From: WVWW01 sp041568335
GTDB lineage: Bacteria; Acidobacteriota; Polarisedimenticolia; Polarisedimenticolales; Polarisedimenticolaceae
Assembly (NCBI GenBank): GCA_041568335.1
Contig: JBFFZZ010000136.1
Coordinates: 1 to 7,886 of the forward strand
Length of the DNA stretch: 7,886 nucleotides
Direction: 5' to 3'
Position numbers and translations under genes: made by a program. How positions within the stretch are numbered: position 1 is the stretch's first letter; every line of letters starts with the position of its first letter. Shown here piece by piece: positions 1-7,478 of the stretch. Under the pieces are notes generated by a model. The model was not told the origin of the DNA. It made no database searches and saw only the letters and a program-made list of their open reading frames with translations.

Positions 1-2605
1 GTTCGTCATCGATCAAGCCGCTCAACCGGCTGACCAGGGATGCCCGGGCCTCCTCGTCGAGGACGACCTGGTCGACGCCGTCGCTCAGCAGGCCGTCGAA
101 CAGCGCCCGTTTGTCTTCCACCACCTGCCGGACCTTCTCCTCGATGGCCCCTCGGGTGACGAAGTGCAGCACGCGAACGCTGCGTTGTTGGCCCATACGG
201 TGCACGCGGCCCACCCGTTGCTCGAGGACCGCGGGGTTCCAGGGCACTTCCAGGTTGACGACGATCGAAGCCGCGTCCTGCAGGTTCAACCCGAGCCCGC
301 CGGCGTCGGTGGAGAAAAGCACGCGGAAGTCGGGGTCGATGCGGAACCCGTCGAGCAACGCGGCCCGGGCCTGGCTCTTCAGACCGCCGTGGAACAGACC
401 GCAGCGGATCTCCCGGCGGACCCGCATGTCGCGTGTCATGAACTCGGCCAGTTGGAGCATCCGCATCCACTGACTGAACACCACGATCTTCTCCTCGGAT
501 TCGTCGAGCAGTTCTTCGAGGACCTGCGCGAACTCCTCGAGTTTGGGCGACCCGATCGCGCGACGCTCCTCGGGCTCGGGCGGCCGCGGGTCGGCGACAC
601 GCGGCTCCCACAGATCCCAGGCGTCCTGCGCTCGAGCGTTGCACAACATGCGCATCCGCGTCAGCGCGCGCAGTAGCTTCTGGATCTCGGCACCGCCCAG
701 CGCACGCCCCTGGCGCACCAGGGTGGCCACCCGGACCGCCTGCCGGCGATACGGGCGGCGCTGTTGCGCGGTCATTCCGGTCCAAAACGTGTTGTCGGTT
801 CGTTCCGGCAGCTGGTCCAGGACCTCGCCACGATCGCGGCGCAGAAAGAAGCCGCGCAAACGCTTGCGCAGGACCTCCAGGCCCTCGTACGCGAGCACGC
901 GACCTTGGGCATCCTCGACGACGTGGAACGGTCGCAGACGCCAACGCGGACCGAGGGCTCGGCGGTGGAGGAACTCGACCAACGAGTGCAGCTCGGCCAA
1001 TCGGTTTTCCAACGGGGTTCCCGTCAGCACGAAGGCCCAGGCGGACTCCAGTCGTTTGACGGCGCGGGCGGTCTTCGTGCCTTGGTTCTTGATCCGTTGC
1101 GCCTCGTCGAGGATCACCAGGTCGGGCTCGGTGGCCCGGATCGACTCCAGGTCGCGCAGCAACAGCTCGTAATTGAGGATCAGGAAACCTTCGTTCCACG
1201 CCGCATACGCTTCGAGGCGGGCCGCACGGGGTCCGTCGATGACCCGCGCTTGTTCCGCGCAGACTTTCTCGACCTCGCGTGCCCACTGGTGCTTGAGCGA
1301 CGCGGGACAAACGACGAGAGCTTTGGATGCGGCCTCGGCGCGGCGCAGCAGGAGCGCCGCCGTGATGGATTGAACCGTCTTGCCCAACCCCATGTCGTCA
1401 GCGAGGAACGCCCGCCCGCGACGGGCGAGGAACCGGGCACCGATCTCCTGGTACGGGTGCAACGTCATCCCCAACCGCGGGACGACGTCGACCCAGGCGG
1501 TGTCGATCGCGTCGACATCGGGATGGCCGTTCTCCCGTCGATCGGCGATTTGGTCGACGATCGGATCCCGATCCAACCGCCAGCCCGCGTCGCGGGCCGC
1601 ACTTGCCGCGGCTTCCAGGGCGGTGGCGAGCCACTCGTCCGTCGACCTCCCCGCGGGAACGGGGCGGAGATAACCGTCCCGACCGAACCACTGCCCGAGC
1701 GTCACCTCGCCATTCCCCGAGGGAGTATCCAGCCGGATCTCTTCCAGCGGGTGCGGCATCCGGTCGGTCCACTCGCGGGGAGAGAACCAGACGGACATCA
1801 GGTCTTGTGGGATGCGCTTCGGTTTTCTCAGGTACCAACGCTGCACTCGCTGGATGTGCTCGCAGGTTCCCAGCTCGGTCTCGGCGAAGTCTTCGCAGGT
1901 GCAGTTCGATCGTTCGGCCTTGGGACCGCGAAGGCAAACGCGATGCTCCCGTCCGGATCTCTCGACCACGCGGAACGTCGGCGGCTCGTGACCCTCGGAC
2001 ACGAGCTCGACGCGGTAGCGGCGGCGCAGGCTGCGCTGGCGCCGCAGGGCGATCTCCTCCTCGCGGACCTGCGCGATGCGTTCCTCGCGCGTCAGCGTGC
2101 GCTCGCCGCCACCGAGCACGACGTAACCGGAGAGCGCCGTCGCCGGTCCGCCGGTCGAGCGCCTGCCCGCGCGGCGGGGCCGACCGTTGCCGACCTTCGG
2201 CGTGCCGGTCAGCGGAAACCGCAACGTCTCGACGGCGGCGACCGCATGCTTGCAGGCCGGGCCGGCGCCGTCGGGGCAGGTGCACTCGGAATGCAGCGCG
2301 CCGCCCTGCAACCGCACGGTGACCTCGTAGGGCTCCGGGCGATGGTCGCGGACGCGCGCCTCGAGCCCGCTTCCGTCGGGGGTCAGACGCAGCCACTCGA
2401 CACGGCCGAGCAGCGCGTCGCGACGGCCTCCGCGGAAGGTGCGGCGCCCGGCCCAGGCCTCGAGGTCGGACTCGAGGAGTCGCGGATCCGCCGGGAGCCC
2501 CGGTGGCCTGGTCGATGTCGGTGTCTTGCCTCGCGGCACGGTGCGCTCCGGGGGGAAAAGTGTGTCGGCCCCTTCCCCTGGGGTGAACCCATTAGTTTGC
2601 CTCAT
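1..2605 (-). CDS. SNF2-family helicase/ATPase with N-terminal SWIM zinc finger (3' end outside window)
   Basis: This is a superfamily 2 DNA translocase of the SNF2/Rad54 type, expected to move along double-stranded DNA or remodel protein-nucleic acid complexes in the cytoplasm. I read 868 codons from ATG 2605-2603; an in-frame stop lies just upstream at 2629-2627, with TTG 2623 the only alternative start between. In order: a SWIM zinc finger, C108-T-C110 to C118-K-H120; a second cysteine/histidine cluster, C235-T-C237 to C248-E-H250; the entry motif LHPYQ at 382-386; Walker A MGLGKT at 405-410; the Walker B box DEAQ at 500-503; motif III LTGTP at 527-531; FSQW at 710-713; motif V STDAGGLGLN at 765-774; and motif VI QRVGRVHRMGQ at 796-806. 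All core motifs are intact. The reading frame is still open at base 1, but motif VI is already passed and SNF2 proteins usually end soon after, so little is probably missing. The ribosome site is weak (GGCGG about five bases upstream). The biological target is unknown. Confidence 0.95.
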   Translation of the reverse strand, partial: MRQTNGFTPGEGADTLFPPERTVPRGKTPTSTRPPGLPADPRLLESDLEAWAGRRTFRGGRRDALLGRVEWLRLTPDGSGLEARVRDHRPEPYEVTVRLQGGALHSECTCPDGAGPACKHAVAAVETLRFPLTGTPKVGNGRPRRAGRRSTGGPATALSGYVVLGGGERTLTREERIAQVREEEIALRRQRSLRRRYRVELVSEGHEPPTFRVVERSGREHRVCLRGPKAERSNCTCEDFAETELGTCEHIQRVQRWYLRKPKRIPQDLMSVWFSPREWTDRMPHPLEEIRLDTPSGNGEVTLGQWFGRDGYLRPVPAGRSTDEWLATALEAAASAARDAGWRLDRDPIVDQIADRRENGHPDVDAIDTAWVDVVPRLGMTLHPYQEIGARFLARRGRAFLADDMGLGKTVQSITAALLLRRAEAASKALVVCPASLKHQWAREVEKVCAEQARVIDGPRAARLEAYAAWNEGFLILNYELLLRDLESIRATEPDLVILDEAQRIKNQGTKTARAVKRLESAWAFVLTGTPLENRLAELHSLVEFLHRRALGPRWRLRPFHVVEDAQGRVLAYEGLEVLRKRLRGFFLRRDRGEVLDQLPERTDNTFWTGMTAQQRRPYRRQAVRVATLVRQGRALGGAEIQKLLRALTRMRMLCNARAQDAWDLWEPRVADPRPPEPEERRAIGSPKLEEFAQVLEELLDESEEKIVVFSQWMRMLQLAEFMTRDMRVRREIRCGLFHGGLKSQARAALLDGFRIDPDFRVLFSTDAGGLGLNLQDAASIVVNLEVPWNPAVLEQRVGRVHRMGQQRSVRVLHFVTRGAIEEKVRQVVEDKRALFDGLLSDGVDQVVLDEEARASLVSRLSGLIDDE

Positions 2606-2683
2606 CGGACCGCCGTGCGGCAACCGTCATGACGCGGGCTACGCTATGCTCGTTGCGACTTCTTCGGATCGCGAGACGCGAAC
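2606..2683. promoter_or_regulatory. Divergent promoter region between the SNF2 helicase and E1 genes
   Basis: These 78 bases separate two genes that start back to back, so they must carry both leader regions and probably both promoters. On the plus strand TATGCT at 2645-2650 resembles a -10 box (four of six matches). It would put transcription start about 27 bases before the GTG at 2684, but no good -35 box is visible at the matching distance. A perfect 10-base palindrome, CGTCATGACG, sits at 2625-2634, where the -35 box would overlap it, and could be an operator. The existence of a regulatory region follows from gene layout; the individual boxes are weak guesses. Confidence 0.4.
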
Positions 2684-5161
2684 GTGGCCAAACGAACGAA
2701 AAAAAAGACGACGTCGGATTCGCTCACCGAACGGTTGCAGGCGTTCGCCATCGAGCGTTTTCCGAGCGGTGCCGCGGAGATATGCGCGGCGCTCGAATCG
2801 CTGCTGGCGACGCTCGACGGCCGCGACGGGATCGCGATCGATCGATTGCGGGAAGCCGCGCGGAACGCCGTTCGCGAGCGATTCGAGGCCGCCGCCCCCG
2901 CGCTGTCGCTCGAGACCAGCCCGGCGGTTCAGGCGGGAGAACGATATGCCGCCGAGACGAGGCGACTCGTCGACGAGGTCGACGGTTTCCTGCACCGCGA
3001 GGCGATTCGCGCGTCGATCAGCCGCGAAGAAAAACGCGAGCTCCTGAAGGGGATGTGCCTGACCCGGGCCACGGACAACCAGCTCAAGGCCTTCTTCCTC
3101 GGCGGCGAGATCCGTTACGAAGGGGGCGGCTTCCAGGGCAAGGGGTTCCGGTCGCTCGGCCAGGAAGCGATCTACGCGGCGCCCTTGAGGCTCCGTCGCG
3201 GCCCGGCGTACCGGGGCGAGGACGGAACGTGGCGCGGTGACGTCGTCGCGCCGTTGATCCGCGATGCCGGTGCTGCGCTGGCCATGCATCCGGAAGCGGA
3301 GACGGTGCGCATGATCCTCTCCGCGCAGGCGGGCAAGGCGGGCCCCCCGATGGACGGGCGCGACTTTCACATCGGGGATCTGAATCGGGGAATCCTCCCC
3401 GCCTCCGCGCCGCTGTCGATCTCGACCGTCACGGCGGCCGGCATGGCGCTGGGCTTTTGGCGGCGCGGGGAGGACCGCGTCGCCGTGTCGTTCATCGGCG
3501 AAGGTGGGACGTCGCTCGGTGAGTGGCACGAAGCGATCAACCTTTGTGCCGCCCGCCGGTTGCCGGCGATCTTCTGCGTGCAGAACAACCAGACCGCGTT
3601 GTCGACGCCGGTCCCCGACCAGAGTCGCGTGCGTGTGTTCGCCGACAAGGCCATCGGCTACGGGATCCCCGGACTCACGGTGGACGGGACGGATCCCGAA
3701 GCCGTCGCCTGTGCCTTCGCCTGGGCGGCGGAGCGAGCGCGTCGCGGGCTCGGCCCGACGCTGATCGAGCTGGTCGCGTTGCGCGTCTGCGGCCACGCGC
3801 ATCACGACGACATGCTGTACCTCGGTCGGGAGCCGCAGCCGGGATGGGAGTACCCCGAGCTGGACGACAAGGGCTACGCCGACAGCACGCTGTGGGATTA
3901 CTGGTCGCAACGCGATCCGATCAAGCGCTACGCCGGGACGCTCCAGGACGCCGGGATCATCGAGCCGGGCGAGCTCGACGATTTCAAGGCCGAGGCCGAC
4001 CGCATCGTGGCGGCCGAGGCGCGCCACGTCGTCGACGCGCCATGGCCCGAGCCCGCGGAGGCGGGAGCGCGAGTGTTCGCCGGTGAAGCGCCGCGGCAAC
4101 ACCGGGAGCCGCTCGTCGAGGCGACCTCGCGGTCGGACAAGCACCTCCCCGACGTCGAGCCGGCGCCCGCCTTTGATCCGCAAGGCAACACCTACCTGGA
4201 GGCGGTCATGCTCGGCGTCGGCGATGCGCTTGCCGCCGATGATCGTGTTTTTGTCTACGGGCAGGATGTCGGCGGCCAATACGGCAACGCGTTTCTCCTG
4301 CTGCGTCCGCTATTGAAGAACTTCGGGGACCGCATCATCAACGCTCCGCTGTCCGAAGGCGGAATCCTCGGCGCTTCGGTCGGCGCGGCGCTCGCGGGCG
4401 AACGGCCCATCGCCGAGATCCAGTTCAACGACTTCGTGGCCGCCGGATTCAACCAACTCGTCAACAACGCGGCCAAGATCCGCTACCGCTGGGGTGGATC
4501 GGTCCCGATGGTGGTACGGCTTCCCTGTGGCGGTCTGAGGCGCGCCGGCCCGTACCACAGTCAAAACACCGAACCGTGGTTCTACCGCACACCCGGTCTC
4601 AAGATCGTCGCGCCTTCGACACCCCACGACGCCCGCGCGTTGATGGCCGCGGCGGTCGCCGACCCGGACCCGGTCCTGTACTACGAGCACATCGGTCTTT
4701 ACCGCGACCCGAAGATCAAACAACGGCTTCCGGAAGAAGCGCCGGAACCGAGCCCGCTCGGCAAGGCGGCGCTACGACGCGCCGGAAACGATCTTGCTCT
4801 GGTGTCCTACGGTGCCTTCGTCCATCGATGCATCGAGGTGGCGGAACGGCTGAGCCGCGACGGGATCGAGGCCGCCGTGCTCGACCTTCGCTGTCTCGCC
4901 CCGCTCGACCGCGAGACGTTGCTCGCCGTGGCCGGTCACTGCGGCAAGGTGTTGATCGCGCACGAGGACTCGCGGACGGGCGGGATCGGAGAGAGTCTCG
5001 CAGCGATCATCCAGGAAGAGGTATTCGTCGATCTCGACGCCCCCGTTAGAGTCGTCGGCGCGCTCGACGCACCGGTGCCCTACTCGCCACCGCTCGAGGA
5101 TCATTTTTTGGCGGGGATCGACCGGATCGAGCGCGCCGCCCGTCTGCTCGCGGCGTATTAG
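2684..5161 (+). CDS. Fused alpha/beta E1 component of a thiamine-diphosphate-dependent 2-oxoacid dehydrogenase complex (branched-chain-like)
   Basis: E1 decarboxylates a 2-oxoacid on thiamine diphosphate and passes the acyl group to lipoyl-E2. This 825-residue protein joins both E1 subunits. Residues 1-112 are a Lys-rich tail and a charged helical extension. The alpha part spans about 113-455: GQE at 159-161, then the diphosphate-binding motif as G272-E-G274 followed 26 residues later by N301-N302. GEG in place of GDG is also seen in branched-chain oxoacid dehydrogenase E1-alpha. A linker (about 456-500) leads to the beta part (about 503-825): GQDVG at 526-530, PLSEGG at 555-560 with the likely catalytic glutamate E558, PYHSQNTEPWF at 623-633, and a C-terminal transketolase domain ending in PYSPPLED at 799-806. 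GQDV has Gln where most E1-beta proteins have Glu. The GTG at 2684 is the first start codon in frame; its ribosome site is weak. No E2 or E3 gene is adjacent. The substrate (branched-chain acids, pyruvate or other) cannot be fixed from sequence alone. Confidence 0.93.
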   Translation: MAKRTKKKTTSDSLTERLQAFAIERFPSGAAEICAALESLLATLDGRDGIAIDRLREAARNAVRERFEAAAPALSLETSPAVQAGERYAAETRRLVDEVDGFLHREAIRASISREEKRELLKGMCLTRATDNQLKAFFLGGEIRYEGGGFQGKGFRSLGQEAIYAAPLRLRRGPAYRGEDGTWRGDVVAPLIRDAGAALAMHPEAETVRMILSAQAGKAGPPMDGRDFHIGDLNRGILPASAPLSISTVTAAGMALGFWRRGEDRVAVSFIGEGGTSLGEWHEAINLCAARRLPAIFCVQNNQTALSTPVPDQSRVRVFADKAIGYGIPGLTVDGTDPEAVACAFAWAAERARRGLGPTLIELVALRVCGHAHHDDMLYLGREPQPGWEYPELDDKGYADSTLWDYWSQRDPIKRYAGTLQDAGIIEPGELDDFKAEADRIVAAEARHVVDAPWPEPAEAGARVFAGEAPRQHREPLVEATSRSDKHLPDVEPAPAFDPQGNTYLEAVMLGVGDALAADDRVFVYGQDVGGQYGNAFLLLRPLLKNFGDRIINAPLSEGGILGASVGAALAGERPIAEIQFNDFVAAGFNQLVNNAAKIRYRWGGSVPMVVRLPCGGLRRAGPYHSQNTEPWFYRTPGLKIVAPSTPHDARALMAAAVADPDPVLYYEHIGLYRDPKIKQRLPEEAPEPSPLGKAALRRAGNDLALVSYGAFVHRCIEVAERLSRDGIEAAVLDLRCLAPLDRETLLAVAGHCGKVLIAHEDSRTGGIGESLAAIIQEEVFVDLDAPVRVVGALDAPVPYSPPLEDHFLAGIDRIERAARLLAAY

Positions 5162-5676
5162 GGCGTGCCCGGCGGCTCGCACTCGGCGAGCTCTTTCGCG
5201 CTCTTGCGCATGTCCAGGACGGCCTGCGCGACCTTTGCATAGCCCGCCGCGACCTCGTCATCCTGTCTCGCGGCCGTGAACTCCTCCATCGCGCCGTAGA
5301 CCGCGCTGGCATCCTGGCGGAAGAAGTTCAACGAAACCTCGTGGTCCGCCTGTCCGCGGGCCTGGTAACAGGCGAGGAGCGATCTGGCGCTGGTCGCCAA
5401 CGCGCTGAAATGCTTCGCGATCTTGTCGATGTTGGACCCGCAGCAGATGCGCGCCGGAGTCGGCGGCGTCTCGCCGGGCATCGCCCCACCCGAATCCACC
5501 GCCTTTGCGCCGAGCCGCAGCTTGGTGCCCGCGTTGAGTACCTGGGCGTTGACCTCCTCGAGCGTCTTGCGCATCTTCTGGAGGTCGGTCTTCGGTTCGT
5601 CGTCCTTGGCGTCGGATGCCGCGGTCGGCAATATCAGGGCAACGGCGATCAGCAGGACGAAAACACGTACACGCAT
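5158..5676 (-). CDS. Small exported protein of unknown function
   Basis: I do not recognise this 172-residue protein. It begins with a classic signal peptide: Arg at 2 and 4, a hydrophobic core from about 5 to 17, and a likely signal peptidase I site after the AASDA at 19-23, so it should be periplasmic or secreted. The mature part is mostly amphipathic helix with a Pro/Gly-rich stretch at 62-75, a C78-C79 pair, C103 and C166. Four cysteines in an exported protein could form two disulfides. There is no CxxCH haem motif and no lipobox, so it is neither a c-type cytochrome nor an obvious lipoprotein. The start is well supported: GGGAGG (5687-5682 on this strand) lies five to six bases before ATG 5676. 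The gene is monocistronic as seen, converges on the E1 gene with shared stop-codon bases, and diverges from the DUF6178-like gene. Confidence 0.8.
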   Translation of the reverse strand: MRVRVFVLLIAVALILPTAASDAKDDEPKTDLQKMRKTLEEVNAQVLNAGTKLRLGAKAVDSGGAMPGETPPTPARICCGSNIDKIAKHFSALATSARSLLACYQARGQADHEVSLNFFRQDASAVYGAMEEFTAARQDDEVAAGYAKVAQAVLDMRKSAKELAECEPPGTP

Positions 5677-5732
5677 CGAAACCTCCCGTGGGCCTTGATA
5701 TCATGCCACCCGATCTTCCGGGGCGCACTCAC
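5677..5732. promoter_or_regulatory. Divergent leader/promoter region before the DUF6178-like operon
   Basis: This short gap lies between the start of the small exported protein (minus) and the DUF6178-like gene (plus). It holds the strong ribosome site of the minus gene at 5682-5687. TATCAT at 5697-5702 on the plus strand matches the sigma-70 -10 consensus at five of six bases; no convincing -35 box is seen upstream. If it is real, transcription would begin near 5709, downstream of ATG 5703, which would favour the GTG start at 5733. Weak evidence. Confidence 0.3.
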
Positions 5733-7475
5733 GTGACCGATCTTCCCGAAACCGACACCCTCGCTGCGGAGCTGGACGAGCTGGCCAGGCGCGCGCCCGC
5801 CCGGCTCGCCGAGCGTGTGGCCGGGATGACCGTGCAGGAGCAGGCCGAGCTGGCGATCCGGCTGAAACCGCGGCAACGCATGGAGCTGCTGTTGCACGCG
5901 CCCAAGCCGATGCGTCTCGTCCGCGCGCTCCCGGACTTCGACTGGTACGTGACGGTCCGCGAGATCGGGCCGGCGGATGCGCTGCCCTTGATCAGGCTCG
6001 CCTCCCCCGAGCAGATGCTTCACCTGTTCGACCTGGAGGCCTGGCGCCGGGATCGGTTCGATGGCGATCGCGCGGGGGCCTGGCTCGCGGTCCTGCTGGA
6101 ATCGGGAGAGCCCGCGCTGCGGCGCTTCCTGCGCCACGCCGACGAGCAGCTCCTCGCGCTGGTGCTCAAGTTCTGGCTGCGCATCGAGCCGTTGGAATAC
6201 GAGGACGGCGCGGAGGTTCACGGACACGGCTTGGGCGACGCCGGCACGTCGGCGGGCGCGACGACCCCGGACGGGCAACACCGCTTCTCCCCGACCATCC
6301 CGGAGCACACGGCGGCCGCGCACCGGATCCTCCAGATCTTCTATGTCGATCAGCCCGAGCGCTACATGCACGCCGTCTGGGCCGCGAGATGGGAGCTCCC
6401 CGCCGAGCTCGAGGAAGAGGGTTTGAAATGGCGACACAGCCGGCTCGAAGATCACGGATTTCCCGCGTGGGACGAGTCGATCGACGTCTACGCCGCTCCG
6501 GGCTCCCCGATCGGAGCCTCCGGGCTACCCGTCGCCACCGATCGCGACGGGCTGGCGGCCAGCCGACGGGCGCTGATGCCGGCTTGGAGCCACGCCTCGC
6601 TCGTGGCGGCGACCGATCGCCTCGACGGGGAGCAACGCGAGCGTGTCCTGCATGAAGCGGTGACCGTGGCCAACCGGTTGCTCGTCGCCGACGGCGCCGA
6701 CGCGGGTGAGCCCGAGCATCACCGCGCCGCTCTGGCCAAGGCGGCCGCGTACGTCGGAATCGCGCTCGAGACGCGGCGTGCCGACGACCCTGACGCCATC
6801 GCGCGGGTGTTGACCGAGCAACCGATCGTGGAGTTATTCCGCGAAGGTTGGGCGCAGGCGGTCCGGCTACAGCAACGCGCAATCCGGCTCGTTTCCGGCG
6901 GCTGGGGAGTCGCCCATCCCAACCCGCTGCGCGCCATCGATCCTCCGCTGGACGAGCGCCTCCGAGCCTTGACCGGCAAACGGCCGCGCTATGTCGAAGT
7001 CCACGAAGACGATCTCTCGGGTCAGCACCGTGAGTTTCGCAACCGGTCGGAGATCGACGAGACCGCCGTAGCGATCGAGATGGCCGAGCGTATCGGAGAG
7101 CTTCTTTTCGGCCGCCTCGGCTGGCCCCCGGGCTCCGCCGAGGAGCCGCACCGGCTCAGCACCCTGTTCTTGACGACGCTGGCGCGCTTCACCGTCGACG
7201 GAACATGGTCGACGGCACCGTTGCCGCCGGGGCCGGTCGCCGACTTCCTGCGCACCGTGGGTTCGCGACGTACCGCGGCGCCCGAGTCGGCCAACCGCGC
7301 GTTGGAGAAACTGATCCGCGCATTAACCGAAGCTCATCAGCTCGACCCGCGCGACGTTTCGATCGTGCAGGGCTTCGGCCGGTTCGCTCGCGAGAGGCTG
7401 GCCGGCGAGTGCGGGCAGCTGGATCCGGGTGTGCCGCTGGATCCCCGTTTCGTTTCCTGCCTCATCCTGGAGTAA
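5733..7475 (+). CDS. DUF6178-like protein, function unknown
   Basis: The product is about 580 residues, soluble, rich in charged residues and mostly helical, with no signal peptide, membrane span or catalytic motif that I can recognise. The segment from KPRQRMELLL (about 45-54) through RALPDFDWYVTVREIG (about 64-79) and LASPEQMLHLFDLEAWRRD (about 89-107), plus RHSRLEDHGFPAWDESIDVY (about 234-253), fits my recollection of the DUF6178 family, seen mainly in deltaproteobacterial lineages. I could not search to confirm this. The C-terminal half has no feature I can name. Start choice is uncertain: GTG 5733 gives METDLP-type N-terminal sequence beginning Met-Thr-Asp-Leu, while an in-frame ATG at 5703 would add ten residues. 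Neither has a strong ribosome site; the -10-like box at 5697-5702 favours the GTG. The next gene follows after three bases, so the two are probably co-transcribed and may act together. Confidence 0.8.
   Translation: MTDLPETDTLAAELDELARRAPARLAERVAGMTVQEQAELAIRLKPRQRMELLLHAPKPMRLVRALPDFDWYVTVREIGPADALPLIRLASPEQMLHLFDLEAWRRDRFDGDRAGAWLAVLLESGEPALRRFLRHADEQLLALVLKFWLRIEPLEYEDGAEVHGHGLGDAGTSAGATTPDGQHRFSPTIPEHTAAAHRILQIFYVDQPERYMHAVWAARWELPAELEEEGLKWRHSRLEDHGFPAWDESIDVYAAPGSPIGASGLPVATDRDGLAASRRALMPAWSHASLVAATDRLDGEQRERVLHEAVTVANRLLVADGADAGEPEHHRAALAKAAAYVGIALETRRADDPDAIARVLTEQPIVELFREGWAQAVRLQQRAIRLVSGGWGVAHPNPLRAIDPPLDERLRALTGKRPRYVEVHEDDLSGQHREFRNRSEIDETAVAIEMAERIGELLFGRLGWPPGSAEEPHRLSTLFLTTLARFTVDGTWSTAPLPPGPVADFLRTVGSRRTAAPESANRALEKLIRALTEAHQLDPRDVSIVQGFGRFARERLAGECGQLDPGVPLDPRFVSCLILE
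7469..7472 (+). promoter_or_regulatory. Ribosome binding site of the 102-residue protein inside the upstream gene
   Basis: GGAG lies six bases before ATG 7479 and is formed by the last two sense codons of the DUF6178-like gene. It fixes the start of the small downstream gene and is consistent with translational coupling, since ribosomes terminating at 7475 are only three bases from the new start. Confidence 0.6.
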
Positions 7476-7478
7476 TCG

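Noticed and set aside
6..1310. Open frame of 434 codons on the minus strand in another frame
   Set aside because: It is Arg/Pro/Gly-rich with no domain, and overlaps the true helicase frame on the same strand, which carries Walker A, DEAQ and motif VI.
764..2632. Open frame of 622 codons on the plus strand, antisense to the helicase gene
   Set aside because: The minus strand encodes every SNF2 motif in one uninterrupted frame. The plus frame is an antisense shadow typical of GC-rich codon bias and shows no recognisable domain.
2639..4279. Open frame of 546 codons on the minus strand, antisense to the E1 gene
   Set aside because: The E1 alpha part on the plus strand is unmistakable; the antisense frame is Arg-rich, lacks any recognisable motif and is explained by codon bias.
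5161..5170. Possible hairpin GGGC-GT-GCCC after the E1 stop as a terminator
   Set aside because: Four base pairs with a two-base loop and no following T run; not a credible intrinsic terminator.
5649..6455. Open frame of 268 codons on the minus strand overlapping the DUF6178-like and exported-protein genes
   Set aside because: It overlaps two better supported genes, contains no motif, and lacks the strong ribosome site that the 5676 start has.
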